A DNA stretch of 64,000 nucleotides, taken from assembly GCF_026212465.1 (NCBI RefSeq), contig NC_080061.1:21999695-22063694 (forward strand), read 5' to 3'. This DNA is from Amaranthus tricolor (Eukaryota; Streptophyta; Magnoliopsida; Caryophyllales; Amaranthaceae). The position numbers were made by a program, and so were the translations under genes. Shown here piece by piece: positions 41,212 through 53,956 of this stretch (its first letter is position 1; each line of letters begins with the position of its first letter). The notes beneath the pieces are model-generated. The model saw nothing but the letters and a program-made list of their open reading frames with translations. It did not search any database and was not told the origin of the DNA.

Positions 41212-44200
41212 GTCATAGGCTTGCAAATACGTGCTAAGTTGCGATTTTAAGTGTTTTTTAAGCTTTTTGGCACTTTCGTGCATGAAGAAGCTCAAACTTG
41301 GTTTGTTTTGCATGAAACTCTGCAGACAACGCTATTTGATATATATTATTGTGTTGAAATGTTTATAATTGAAAATTATAGTCATAGCTCGAAATTACGT
41401 GCTAAGTTGCGATTTTAAGTGTTTTTTTAAGCTTTTTGGCACTTTTGCGCCTAAAGTAGCTCAAACATGGTTTCCTTTGCATGAAACTTTGCACACAACA
41501 CTATTTGATGTATATTATTGTTTGGAAGTGGTGAGAATTGAACATGGTAGTCTTATGCTAGAGATTACGTAATAAGTTGCGACTTTAAGGGTTTTTATGC
41601 TTTTTTGTCATTTTCGCGCATAAAGTAGCTTAAACATGAGTTGTTTTGAACGAAACTTGGCACACAAAAACTATTTGGTATATACTATTGTGTTGTAGTG
41701 GTTAAAATTTTAAAATCATAGTCATATGCTAGAAATTATATGCTAAGTTGCGATTTTAATGGTTTTTAAGCTTTTTTGGCACTTTCGCGCATAAAGTAGC
41801 TTAAACTTGATTTCTTCTGCATGAAACTTTGTACACAACACTATTTGGTATATATTATGGTGTTGAAGTGGTTATAATTTTGAAATTAGAGTCATATGCT
41901 TTAAATTACGTGCTAAGTTACGATTTTAAGAGTTTTTTAAGCTTTTTTGGTACTTTCGCGCATATAGTATCTCCAACTTAGTTTGTTTTGCACGAAACTA
42001 AGTACACAAAACTATTCAGTATATATTATTGTGTTGAAGTGGTTAGAATTGAAAATTAATGTCATACGCTTGAAATGACGTGTTAAGTTGCCATTTTAAG
42101 TGTTTCTAAGTTTTTTCTGCACTTTCGCGCATAAAGTACCTCAAACTTGGTTTGTTTTGTTTGAAACTTTTCACACAACACTATTTGGTATATGTTAATG
42201 TGTTGAAGTGGTTAGAATTGAATAGTATAGTCATAGGCTTGAAATTACGTGCTAAGTTGCGATTTTAAGTGTTTTTTAAGCTTTTTTGGCACTTTCGTGC
42301 ATGAAGAAGCTCAAACTTGGTTTGTTTTGCATGAAACTCTGCAGACAACGCTATTTGATATATATTATTGTGTTGAAATGTTTATAATTGAAAATTATAG
42401 TCATATGCTCGAAATTACGTGCTAAGTTGCGATTTTAAGTGTTTTTTTAAAGCTTTTTGGCACTTTTGCACTTAAAGTAGCTCAAACTTGGTTTCCTTTG
42501 CATGAAACTTTTCACGCAACACTATTTGATGTATATTATTGTTTTGAAGTGGGTGAGAATTGAAAATCATAGTCATATGCTAGAGATTACGTAATAAGTT
42601 GCGATTTTAAGGGTTTTTATGCTTTTTTGTCATTTTCGCGCATAAAGTAGCTTAAACATGAGTTGTTTTGAACGAAACTTGGCACACAAAAACTATTTTG
42701 GTATATACTATTGTGTTGTAGTGGTTAAAATTTAAAATCATAGTCATATGCTAGAAATTATATGCTAAGTTGCGATTTTAATGGTTTTTAAGCTTTTTTG
42801 GCACTTTCGCGCATAAAGTAGCTTAAACTTGATTTCTTTTCCATGAAACTTTGTACACAACACTATTTGGTATATATTATGGTGTTGAAGTGGTTATAAT
42901 TTTGAAATTAGAGTCATATGCTTTAAATTACGTGCTAAGTTACGATTTTAAGAGTTTTTTAAGCTTTTTTGGTACTTTCGCGCATATAGTATCTCCAACT
43001 TAGTTTGTTTTGCACGAAACTGAGCACACAAAACTATTCAGTATATATTATTGTGTGAAGTGGTTAGAATTGAAAATTAATGTCATACGCATGAAATGAC
43101 GTGTTAAGTTGCCATTTTAAGTGTTTCTAAAGTTTTTTTCTGCACTTTCGCGCATAAAGTAGCTCGAACTTGGTTTGTTTTGTTTGAAACTTTTCACACA
43201 ACACTATTTGGTATATGTTAATGTGTTGAAGTGGTTAGAATTGAATAGTATAGTCATAGGCTTGCAATTACGTGCTAAGTTGCGATTTTAAGTGTTTTTT
43301 AAGCTTTTTTGGCACTTTCGTGCATGAAGAAGCTCAAACTTGGTTTGTTTTGCATGAAACTCTGCAGACAACGCTATTTCGATATATATTATTGTGTTGA
43401 AATGTTTATAATTGAAAATTATAGTCATAATGCTACGAAATTACGTGCTAAGTTGCGATTTTAAGTGTTTTTTTAAGCTTTTTGGCACTTTCGCGCCTAA
43501 AGTAGCTCAAACATGGTTTCCTTTGCATGAAACTTTGCACACAACACTATTTGATGTATATTATTGTTTGGAAGTGGTGAGAATTGAACATGGTAGTCTT
43601 ATGCTAGAGATTACGTAATAAGTTGCGACTTTAAGGGTTTTTATGCTTTTTTGTCATTTTCGCGCATAAAGTAGCTTAAACATGAGTTGTTTTGAACGAA
43701 ACTTGGCACACAAAACTATTTGGTATATACTATTGTGTTGTAGTGGTTAAAATTTGAAATCATAGTCATATGCTAGAAATTATATGCTAAGTTGCGATTT
43801 TTAATGGTTTTTAGCTTTTTTGGCACTTTCGCGCATAAAGTAGCTTAAACTTGATTTCTTTTGCATTAAACTTTGTACACAACCACTATTTGGTATATAT
43901 TATGGTGTTGAAGTGGTTATAATTTTGAAATTAGAGTCATATGCTTTAAATTACGTGCTAAGTTACGATTTCAAGAGTTTTTTAAGCTTTTTTGGTACTT
44001 TCGCGCATATAGTATCTCCAACTTAGTTTGTTTTGCACGAAACTAAGTACACAAAACTATTCAGTATATATTATTGTGTTGAAGTGGTTAGAATTGAAAA
44101 TTAATGTCATACGCTTGAAATGACGTGTTAAGTTGCCATTTTAAGTGTTTCTAAGTTTTTTCTGCACTTTCGCGCATAAAGTACCTCAAACTTGGTTTGT

Positions 44201-45295
44201 TTTGTTTGAAACTTTTCACACAACACTATTTGGTATATGTTAATGTGTTGAAGTGGTTAGAATTGAATAGTATAGTCATAGGCTTGAAATTACGTGCTAA
44301 GTTGCGATTTTAAGTGTTTTTTAAGCTTTTTTGGCACTTTCGTGCATGAAGAAGCTCAAACTTGGTTTGTTTTGCATGAAACTCTGCAGACAACGCTATT
44401 TGATATATATTATTGTGTTGAAATGTTTATAATTGAAAATTATAGTCATATGCTCGAAATTACGTGCTAAGTTGCGATTTTAAGTGTTTTTTTAAGCTTT
44501 TTGGCACTTTTGCGCTTAAAGTAGCTCAAACTTGGTTTCCTTTGCATGAAACTTTCACGCAACACTATTTGATGTATATTATTGTTTTTGAAGTGGTGAG
44601 AATTGAAAATCATAGTCATATGCTAGAGATTACGTAATAAGTTGCGATTTTAAGGGTTTTTTATGCTTTTTTGTCATTTTCCGCGCATAAAGTAGCTTAA
44701 ACATGAGTTGTTTTGAACGATAACTTGGCACACAAAACTATTTGGTATATACTATTGTGTTGTAGTGGTTAAAATTTAAAATCATAGTCATATGCTAGAA
44801 ATTATATGCTAAGTTGCGATTTTAATGGTTTTTAAGCTTTTTGGCACTTTCGCGCATAAAAGTAGCTTAAACTTGATTTCTTTTGCATGAAACTTTGTAC
44901 ACAACACTATTTGGTATATATTATGGTGTTGAAGTGGTTATAAATTTTGAAATTAGAGTCATATGCTTTAAATTACGTGCTAAGTTACGATTTTAAGAGT
45001 TTTTTAAGCTTTTTTGGTACTTTCGCGCATATAGTATCTCCAACTTAGTTTGTTTTGCACGAAACTAAGCACACAAAACTATTCAGTATATATTATTGTG
45101 TTGAAGTGGTTAGAATTGAAAATTAATGTCATACGCATGAAATGACGTGTTAAGTTGCCATTTTAAGTGTTTCTAAGTTTTTTCTGCACTTCGCGCATAA
45201 AGTACCTCAAACTTGGTTTGTTTTGTTTGACACTTTTCACACAACACTATTTGGTATATGTTAATGTGTTGAAGTGGTTAGAATTGAATAGTATA
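41212..45295 (-). repeat. Six-monomer HOR (~1020 bp), four copies
   Basis: The first-monomer marker GTCATAGGCTTG starts at 41212, 42230, 43253, 44275 and 45296, giving periods of 1018, 1023, 1022 and 1021 bp. Each copy has six monomer types. It lacks the seventh type (marker TTCTAGTCATATGC) found further right. The length scatter comes from small indels. Confidence 0.92.
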
Positions 45296-47339
45296 GTCAT
45301 AGGCTTGAAATTACGTGCTAAGTTGCGATTTTAAGTGTTTTTTAAGCTTTTTTGGCACTTTCGTGCATGAAGAAGCTCAAACTTGGTTTGTTTTGCATGA
45401 AACTCTGCAGACAACGCTATTTGATATATATTATTGTGTTGAAATGTTTATATTGAAAATTATAGTCATATGCTCGAAATTACGTGCTAAGTTGCGATTT
45501 TAAGTGTTTTTTAAAGCTTTTTGGCACTTTTGCGCTTAAAGTAGCTCAAACTTGGTTTCCTTTGCATGAAACTTTTCACGCAACACTATTTGATGTATAT
45601 TATTGTTTTGAAGTGGTGAGAATTGAAAATCATAGTCATATGCTAGAGATTACGTAATAAGTTGCGATTTTAAGGGTTTTTATGCTTTTTTGTCATTTTC
45701 GCGCATAAAGTAGCTTAAACATGAGTTGTTTTGAACGAAAACTTGGCACACAAAACTATTTGGTATATACTATTGTGTTGTAGTGGTTAAAATTTAAAAA
45801 TCATAGTCATATGCTAGAAATTATATGCTAAGTTGCGATTTAATGGTTTTTAAGCTTTTTGGCACTTTCGCGCATAAAGTAGCTTAAACTTGATTTCTTT
45901 TCCATGAAACTTTGTACACAACACTATTTGGTATATATTATGGTGTTGAAGTGGTTATAATTTTGAAATTAGAGTCATATGCTTTAAATTACGTGCTAAG
46001 TTACGATTTTAAGAGTTTTTTAAGCTTTTTTGGTACTTTCGCGCATATAGTATCTCCAACTTAGTTTGTTTTGCACGAAACTGAGCACACAAAACTATTC
46101 AGTATATATTAATGTGTTGAAGTGGTTAGAATTGAAAATTAATGTCATACGCATGAAATGACGTGTTAAGTTGCCATTTTAAGTGTTTCTAAGTTTTTTT
46201 CTGCACTTTCGCAGCATAAAGTACCTCAAACTTGGTTTGTTTTGTTTGAAACTTTTCACACAACACTATTTGGTATATGTTAATGTGTTGAAGTGGTTAG
46301 AATTGAAAATTATAGTCATATGCTTGAAATTACGTGTCAAGTTGTGGTTTTAAGTGTTTTTAAAAGCTTTTTTGGCACTTTCGCGGCTAAAGTAGCTCAA
46401 AGTTGGTTTCTTTTGCATGAAACTTAGCACACAATACTATTTGATGTATATTATTGTTTTGAAGTGGTGAGAATTGAAAATCATAGTCATATGCTAGAGA
46501 TTACGTAATAAGTTGCGATTTTAAGGGTTTTTATGCTTTTTTTTTCACTTTCGCCGCATAAAGTAACTTAAACATGAGTTGTTTTGAACGAAACTTGGCA
46601 CACAAAACTATTTGGTATATACTATTGTGTTGTAGTGGTTAAATTTAAAATCATAGTCATATGCTAGAAATTATATGCTAAGTTGCGATTTTAATGGTTT
46701 TAAAGCTTTTTTGGCAATTTCGCGCATAAAGTAGCTTAAAACATGATTTCTTTTGCATGAAACTTTGCCACACTAACACTATTTGGTATATTTTATGGGG
46801 TTGAAGTGGTTATAATTTTAAAATTAGAGTCATATACTTTAAATTACGTGCTAAGTTACGATTTTAAGAGTTTATTAAGCTTTTTTCGTACTTTCGCGCA
46901 TATAGTATCTCCAACTTAGTTTGTTTTGCACGGAACTAGGCCACACAAAACTATTCAGTATATATTATTGTGTTGAAGTGGTTAGAATAGAAAATTAATG
47001 TCATGTGCTTGAAATGACGTGTTAATGTTGCCATTTTAAGTGTTTCTAAGTTTTTTCTGCACTTTCGCGAATAAAGTACCTCAAACTTTGTTTGTTTTGT
47101 TTGAAACTTTTCACACAACACTATTTGGTATATGTTAATGTATTGAAGTGTTTAGAATTGAAAATTCTAGTCATATGCTTGAAATTACGTGTTAAGTTGC
47201 GGTTGTAAGTGTTTTTAAAGCTTTTTTGGCACTTTCGCGCATAAAGTAGCTCAAACTTGGTTTGATTTACATGAAATTTTGCACACAAAGCTATTTAGTA
47301 TATATTATTGTGTTGAAGTGGTTATAATTGAATAGTATA
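45296..47339 (-). repeat. Twelve-monomer mixed unit
   Basis: No GTCATAGGCTTG marker occurs for 2044 bp. The first six monomers are of the six-unit type. The seventh, at about 46316, is a chimera that starts like type 7 and ends like type 2. The next ones carry variants of the seven-unit HOR, such as GTTTATTAAGCTTTTTTCG, and the stretch ends with the first type-7 monomer at about 47170. Confidence 0.85.
46316..46485 (-). repeat. Chimeric monomer, types 7 and 2
   Basis: The first half (GTGTCAAGTTGTGGTTTTAAG, one base at a time close to the type-7 TTAAGTTGCGG form) leads into a second half with CTAAAGTAGCTCAAAG and TTGGTTTCTTTTGC, which is typical of type 2. Type 1, which should stand between them, is missing. 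This is the mark of an out-of-register exchange or deletion of one monomer. Confidence 0.75.
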
Positions 47340-49714
47340 GTCATAGGCTTGCAATTACGTGCTAAGTTGCGATTTTAAGTGTTTTTTAAGCTTTTTTGGC
47401 ACTTTCGCGCATGAAGAAGCTCAAACTTGGTTTGTTTTGCATGAACCTTTGCGGACAACGCTATTTGATATATATTATTGTATTGAAATGGTTATAATTG
47501 AAAATTATAGTCATATGCTTGAAATTACGTGCTAAGTTGCGATTTTAAGTGTTTTTTAAGCTTTTTGGCACTTTCGCGCCTAAAGTAGCTCAAAGTTGGT
47601 TTCTTTTGCATGAAACTTTGCACACAACACTATTTGATGTATATTATTGTTTTGAAGTGGTGAGAATTGAAAATCATAGTCATATGCTAGAGATTACGTA
47701 ATAAGTTGCGATTTTAAGGGTTTTTATGTTTTTTTTTCACTTTCGCGCATAAAGTAACTTAAACATGAGTTGTTTTGAACGAAACTTGGCACACAAAACT
47801 ATTTGGTATATACTATTGTGTTGTAGTGGTTAAAATTTAAAATCATAGTCATATGCTAGAAATTATATGCTAAGTTGCGATTTTAATGGTTTTTAAGCTT
47901 TTTTGGCACTTTCGCGCATAAAGTAGCTTAAACATGATTTCTTTTGCATGAAACTTTGCACACAACACTATTTGGTATATTTTATGGGGTTGAAGTGGTT
48001 ATAATTTTAAAATTAGAGTCATATACTTTAAATTACGTGCTAAGTTACGATTTTAAGAGTTTATTAAGCTTTTTTCGTACTTTCGCGCATATAGTATCTC
48101 CAACTTAGTTTGTTTTGCACGGAACTAAGCACACAAAACTATTCAGTATATATTATAGTGTTGAAGTGGTTAGAATTGAAAATTAATGTCATGCGCTTGA
48201 AATGACGTGTTAAGTTGCCATTTTAAGTGTTTCTAAGTTTTTTCTGCACTTTCGCGAATAAAGTATCTCAAACTTTGTTTGTTTTGTTTGAAACTTTTCA
48301 CACAACACTATTTGGTATATGTTGATGTATTGAAGTGTTTAGAATTGAAAATTCTAGTCATATGCTTGAAATTACGTGTTAAGTTGCGGTTTTAAGTGTT
48401 TTTAAAGCTTTTTTGGCACTTTCGCGCATAAAGTAGCTCAAACTTGGTTTGATTTGCATGAAATTTTGCACACAAAGCTATTTAGTATATATTATTGTGT
48501 TGAAGTGGTTATAATTGAATAGTATAGTCATAGGCTTGCAATTACGTGCTAAGTTGCGATTTTAAGTGTTTTTTAAGCTTTTTTGGCACTTTCGCGCATG
48601 AAGAAGCTCAAACTTGGTTTGTTTTGCATGAACCTTTGCGGACAACGCTATTTGATATATATTATTGTGTTGAAATGGTTATAATTGAAAATTATAGTCA
48701 TATGCTTGAAATTACGTGCTAAGTTGCGATTTTAAGTGTTTTTTAAGCTTTTTGGCACTTTCGCGCCTAAAGTAGTTCAAAGTTGGTTTCTTTTGCATGA
48801 AACTTTGCACACAAAACTATTTGATGTATATTATTGTTTTGAAGTGGTGAGAATTGAAAATCATAGTCATATGCTAGAGATTACGTAATAATTTGCGATT
48901 TTAAGGGTTTTTATGTTTTTTTTTCACTTTCGCGCATAGAGTAACTTAAACATGAGTTGTTTTGAACGAAACTTGGCACACCAAAACTATTTGGTACATA
49001 CTATTGTGTTGTAGTGGTTAAAATTTAAAATCATAGTCATATGCTAGAAATTATATGCTAAGTTGCGATTTTAATGGTTTTTAAGCTTTTTTGGCACTTT
49101 CGCGCATAAAGTAGCTTAAACATGATTTCTTTTGCATGAAACTTTGCACACAACACTATTTGGTATATTTTATGGGGTTGAAGTGGTTATAATTTTAAAA
49201 TTAGAGTCATATACTTTAAATTACGTGCTAAGTTACGATTTTAAGAGTTTATTAAGCTTTTTTCGTACTTTCGCGCATATAGTATCTCCAACTTAGTTTG
49301 TTTTGCACGGAACTAAGCACACAAAACTATTCAGTATATATTATTGTGTTGAAGTGGTTAGAATTGAAAATTAATGTCATGCGCTTGAAATGACGTGTTA
49401 AGTTGCCATTTTAAGTGTTTCTAAGTTTTTTCTGCACTTTCGCGAATAAAGTACCTCAAGCTTTGTTTGTTTTGTTTGAAACTTTTCACACAACACTATT
49501 TGGTATATGTTGATGTATTGAAGTGGTTAGAATTGAAAATTCTAGTCATATGCTTGAAATTACGTGTTAAGTTGCGGTTTTAAGTGTTTTTAAAGCTTTT
49601 TTGGCACTTTCGCGCATAAAGTAGCTCAAACTTGGTTTGATTTGCATGAAATTTTGCACACAAAGCTATTTAGTATATATTATTGTGTTGAAGTGGTTAG
49701 AATTGAATAGTATA
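47340..49714 (-). repeat. Seven-monomer HOR (~1187 bp), two copies
   Basis: Markers at 47340, 48527 and 49715 give periods of 1187 and 1188 bp. Monomer starts in the first copy are about 47340, 47509, 47678, 47848, 48017, 48187 and 48356. The second copy matches 53957-55143 at an offset of 5430 bp, including the AATAATTTGCG variant. Confidence 0.92.
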
Positions 49715-50733
49715 GTCATAGGCTTGCAATTACGTGCTAAGTTGCGATTTTAAGTGTTTTTTAAGCTTTTTTGGCACTTTCGCGCATGAAGAAGCTCAAA
49801 CTTGGTTTGTTTTGCATGAACCTTTGCGGACAACGCTATTTGATATATATTATTGTGTTGAAATGGTTATAATTGAAAATTATAGTCATATGCTTGAAAT
49901 TACGTGCTAAGTTGCGATTTTAAGTGTTTTTTAAGCTTTTTGGCACTTTCGCGCCTAAAGTAGCTCAAAGTTGGTTTCTTTTGCATGAAACTTTGCACAC
50001 AAAAACTATTTGATGTATATTATTGTTTTGAAGTGGTGAGAATTGAAAATCATAGTCATATGCTAGAGATTACGTAATAAGTTGCGATTTTAAGGGTTTT
50101 TATGCTTTTTTGTCATTTTCGCGCATAAAGTAGCTTAAACATGAGTTGTTTTGAACGAAACTTGGCACACAAAACTATTTGGTATATACTATTGTGTTGT
50201 CGTGGTTAAAATTTAAAATCATAGTCATATGCTAGAAATTATATGCTAAGTTGCGATTTTAATGGTTTTTAAGCTTTTTTGGCACTTTCGCGCATAAAGT
50301 AGCTTAAACTTGATTTCTTTTGCATGAAACTTTGTACACAACACTATTTGGTATATATTATGGTGTTGAAGTGGTTATAATTTTGAAATTAGAGTCATAT
50401 GCTTTAAATTACGTGCTAAGTTACGATTTTAAGAGTTTTTTAAGCTTTTTTGGTACTTTCGCGCATATAGTATCTCCAACTTAGTTTGTTTTGCACGAAA
50501 CTAAGTACACAAAACTATTCAGTATATATTATTGTGTTGAAGTGGTTAGAATTGAAAATTAATGTCATACGCTTGAAATGACGTGTTAAGTTGCCATTTT
50601 AAGTGTTTCTAAGTTTTTTTCTGCACTTTCGCGCATAAAGTACCTCAAACTTGGTTTGTTTTGTTTGAAACTTTTCACACAACACTATTTGGTATATGTT
50701 AATGTGTTGAAGTGGTTAGAATTGAATAGTATA
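49715..50733 (-). repeat. Hybrid six-monomer unit
   Basis: This 1019-bp unit begins with seven-unit-type monomers (CATGAACCTTTGCGG). Near 50.07-50.10 kb it changes to six-unit-type variants (TTTTTTGTCATTTTCGCGC and GTTTTTTAAGC), and it has no type-7 monomer. Confidence 0.82.
50625..50641. other. Short dyad in the satellite (representative)
   Basis: ACTTT, a 7-base centre CGCGCAT, and AAAGT form an imperfect inverted repeat found in most monomers of the right array. The left array carries the equivalent (for example 6922-6938, ACTTT ATGCGCG AAAGT). It is the only CpG-rich spot in an AT-rich monomer. Any protein-binding role is unproven. Confidence 0.6.
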
Positions 50734-53700
50734 GTCATAGGCTTGAAATTACGTGCTAAGTTGCGATTTTAAGTGTTTTTTAAGCTTTTTTGGCACTTTC
50801 GTGCATGAAGAAGCTCAAACTTGGTTTGTTTTGCATGAAACTCTGCAGACAACGCTATTTGATATATATTATTGTGTTGAAATGTTTATAATTGAAAATT
50901 ATAGTCATATGCTCGAAATTACGTGCTAAGTTGCGATTTTAAGTGTTTTTTTAAGCTTTTTGGCACTTTTGCGCTTAAAGTAGCTCAAACTTGGTTTCCT
51001 TTGCATGAAACTTTTCACGCAACACTATTTGATGTATATTATTGTTTTGAAGTGGTGAGAATTGAAAATCATAGTCATATGCTAGAGATTACGTAATAAG
51101 TTGCGATTTTAAGGGTTTTTATGCTTTTTTGTCATTTTCGCGCATAAAGTAGCTTAAACATGAGTTGTTTTGAACGAAACTTGGCACACAAAACTATTTG
51201 GTATATACTATTGTGTTGTAGTGGTTAAAATTTAAAATCATAGTCATATGCTAGAAATTATATGCTAAGTTGCGATTTTAATGGTTTTTAAGCTTTTTTG
51301 GCACTTTCGCGCATAAAGTAGCTTAAACTTGATTTCTTTTGCATGAAACTTTGTACACAACACTATTTGGTATATATTATGGTGTTGAAGTGGTTATAAT
51401 TTTGAAATTAGAGTCATATGCTTTAAATTACGTGCTAAGTTACGATTTTAAGAGTTTATTAAGCTTTTTTCGTACTTTCGCGCATATAGTATCTCCAACT
51501 TAGTTTGTTTTGCACGGAACTAAGCACACAAAACTATTCAGTATATATTATAGTGTTGAAGTGGTTAGAATTGAAAATTAATGTCATGCGCTTGAAATGA
51601 CGTGTTAAGTTGCCATTTTAAGTGTTTCTAAGTTTTTTCTGCACTTTCGCGAATAAAGTATCTCAAACTTTGTTTGTTTTGTTTGAAACTTTTCACACAA
51701 CACTATTTGGTATATGTTGATGTATTGAAGTGTTTAGAATTGAAAATTCTAGTCATATGCTTGAAATTACGTGATAAGTTGCGGTTTTAAGTGTTTTTAA
51801 AGCTTTTTTGGCACTTTCGCGCATGAAGAAGCTCAAACTTGGTTTGTTTTGCATGAACCTTTGCGGACAACGCTATTTGATATATATTATTGTGTTGAAA
51901 TGGTTATAATTGAAAATTATAGTCATATGCTTGAAATTACGTGCTAAGTTGCGATTTTAAGTGTTTTTTAAGCTTTTTGGCACTTTCGCGCCTAAAGTAG
52001 CTCAAAGTTGGTTTCTTTTGCATGAAACTTTGCACACAAAACTATTTGATGTATATTATTGTTTTGAAGTGGTGAGAATTGAAAATCATAGTCATATGCT
52101 AGAGATTACGTAATAAGTTGCGATTTTAAGGGTTTTTATGCTTTTTTGTCATTTTCGCGCATAAAGTAGCTTAAACATGAGTTGTTTTGAACGAAACTTG
52201 GCACACAAAACTATTTGGTATATACTATTGTGTTGTAGTGGTTAAAATTTAAAATCATAGTCATATGCTAGAAATTATATGCTAAGTTGCGATTTTAATG
52301 GTTTTTAAGCTTTTTTGGCACTTTCGCGCATAAAGTAGCTTAAACTTGATTTCTTTTGCATGAAACTTTGTACACAACACTATTTGGTATATATTATGGT
52401 GTTGAAGTGGTTATAATTTTGAAATTAGAGTCATATGCTTTAAATTACGTGCTAAGTTACGATTTTAAGAGTTTTTTAAGCTTTTTTGGTACTTTCGCGC
52501 ATATAGTATCTCCAACTTAGTTTGTTTTGCACGAAACTAAGTACACAAAACTATTCAGTATATATTATTGTGTTGAAGTGGTTAGAATTGAAAATTAATG
52601 TCATACGCTTGAAATGACGTGTTAAGTTGCCATTTTAAGTGTTTCTAAGTTTTTTCTGCACTTTCGCGCATAAAGTACCTCAAACTTGGTTTGTTTTGTT
52701 TGAAACTTTTCACACAACACTATTTGGTATATGTTAATGTGTTGAAGTGGTTAGAATTGAATAGTATAGTCATAGGCTTGAAATTACGTGCTAAGTTGCG
52801 ATTTTAAGTGTTTTTTAAGCTTTTTTGGCACTTTCGTGCATGAAGAAGCTCAAACTTGGTTTGTTTTGCATGAAACTCTGCAGACAACGCTATTTGATAT
52901 ATATTATTGTGTTGAAATGTTTATAATTGAAAATTATAGTCATATGCTCGAAATTACGTGCTAAGTTGCGATTTTAAGTGTTTTTTTAAGCTTTTTGGCA
53001 CTTTTGCGCTTAAAGTAGCTCAAACTTGGTTTCCTTTGCATGAAACTTTTCACGCAACACTATTTGATGTATATTATTGTTTTGAAGTGGTGAGAATTGA
53101 AAATCATAGTCATATGCTAGAGATTACGTAATAAGTTGCGATTTTAAGGGTTTTTATGCTTTTTTGTCATTTTCGCGCATAAAGTAGCTTAAACATGAGT
53201 TGTTTTGAACGAAACTTGGCACACAAAACTATTTGGTATATACTATTGTGTTGTAGTGGTTAAAATTTAAAATCATAGTCATATGCTAGAAATTATATGC
53301 TAAGTTGCGATTTTAATGGTTTTTAAGCTTTTTTGGCACTTTCGCGCATAAAGTAGCTTAAACTTGATTTCTTTTGCATGAAACTTTGTACACAACACTA
53401 TTTGGTATATATTATGGTGTTGAAGTGGTTATAATTTTGAAATTAGAGTCATATGCTTTAAATTACGTGCTAAGTTACGATTTTAAGAGTTTATTAAGCT
53501 TTTTTCGTACTTTCGCGCATATAGTATCTCCAACTTAGTTTGTTTTGCACGGAACTAAGCACACAAAACTATTCAGTATATATTATAGTGTTGAAGTGGT
53601 TAGAATTGAAAATTAATGTCATGCGCTTGAAATGACGTGTTAAGTTGCCATTTTAAGTGTTTCTAAGTTTTTTCTGCACTTTCGCGAATAAAGTATCTCA

Positions 53701-53956
53701 AACTTTGTTTGTTTTGTTTGAAACTTTTCACACAACACTATTTGGTATATGTTGATGTATTGAAGTGTTTAGAATTGAAAATTCTAGTCATATGCTTGAA
53801 ATTACGTGATAAGTTGCGGTTTTAAGTGTTTTTAAAGCTTTTTTGGCACTTTCGCGCATAAAGTAGCTCAAACTTGGTTTGATTTGCATGAAATTTTGCA
53901 CACAAAGCTATTTAGTATATATTATTGTGTTGAAGTGGTTATAATTGAATAGTATA
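50734..53956 (-). repeat. Duplicated hybrid units at 2035-bp offset
   Basis: From 50734 the array has six-unit-type monomers, switching to seven-unit-type variants at about 51.45 kb (GTTTATTAAGCTTTTTTCG). The same switch recurs at about 53.49 kb, and the stretch 50734-51800 matches 52769-53835 at an offset of 2035 bp, both with ACGTGATAAGTTGCGG. The first copy then ends in a chimeric monomer, while the second continues as a complete 1188-bp unit. Confidence 0.83.
51753..51919 (-). repeat. Chimeric monomer, types 7 and 1
   Basis: The monomer begins with the type-7 marker TTCTAGTCATATGC and TTGCGGTTTTAAG. Within the shared GGCACTTTCGCGCAT block it turns into type 1, with GAAGAAGCTC and GAACCTTTGCGG. 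One monomer length is lost compared with the matching place at 53788-53957 onward. Confidence 0.85.

Noticed and set aside
41369..45503. Small open frames of 62-68 codons in the right array
   Set aside because: They are satellite sequence kept open by chance, and equivalent frames are interrupted in neighbouring HOR copies. The 74-codon frame at 41089-41313 runs through the N gap.
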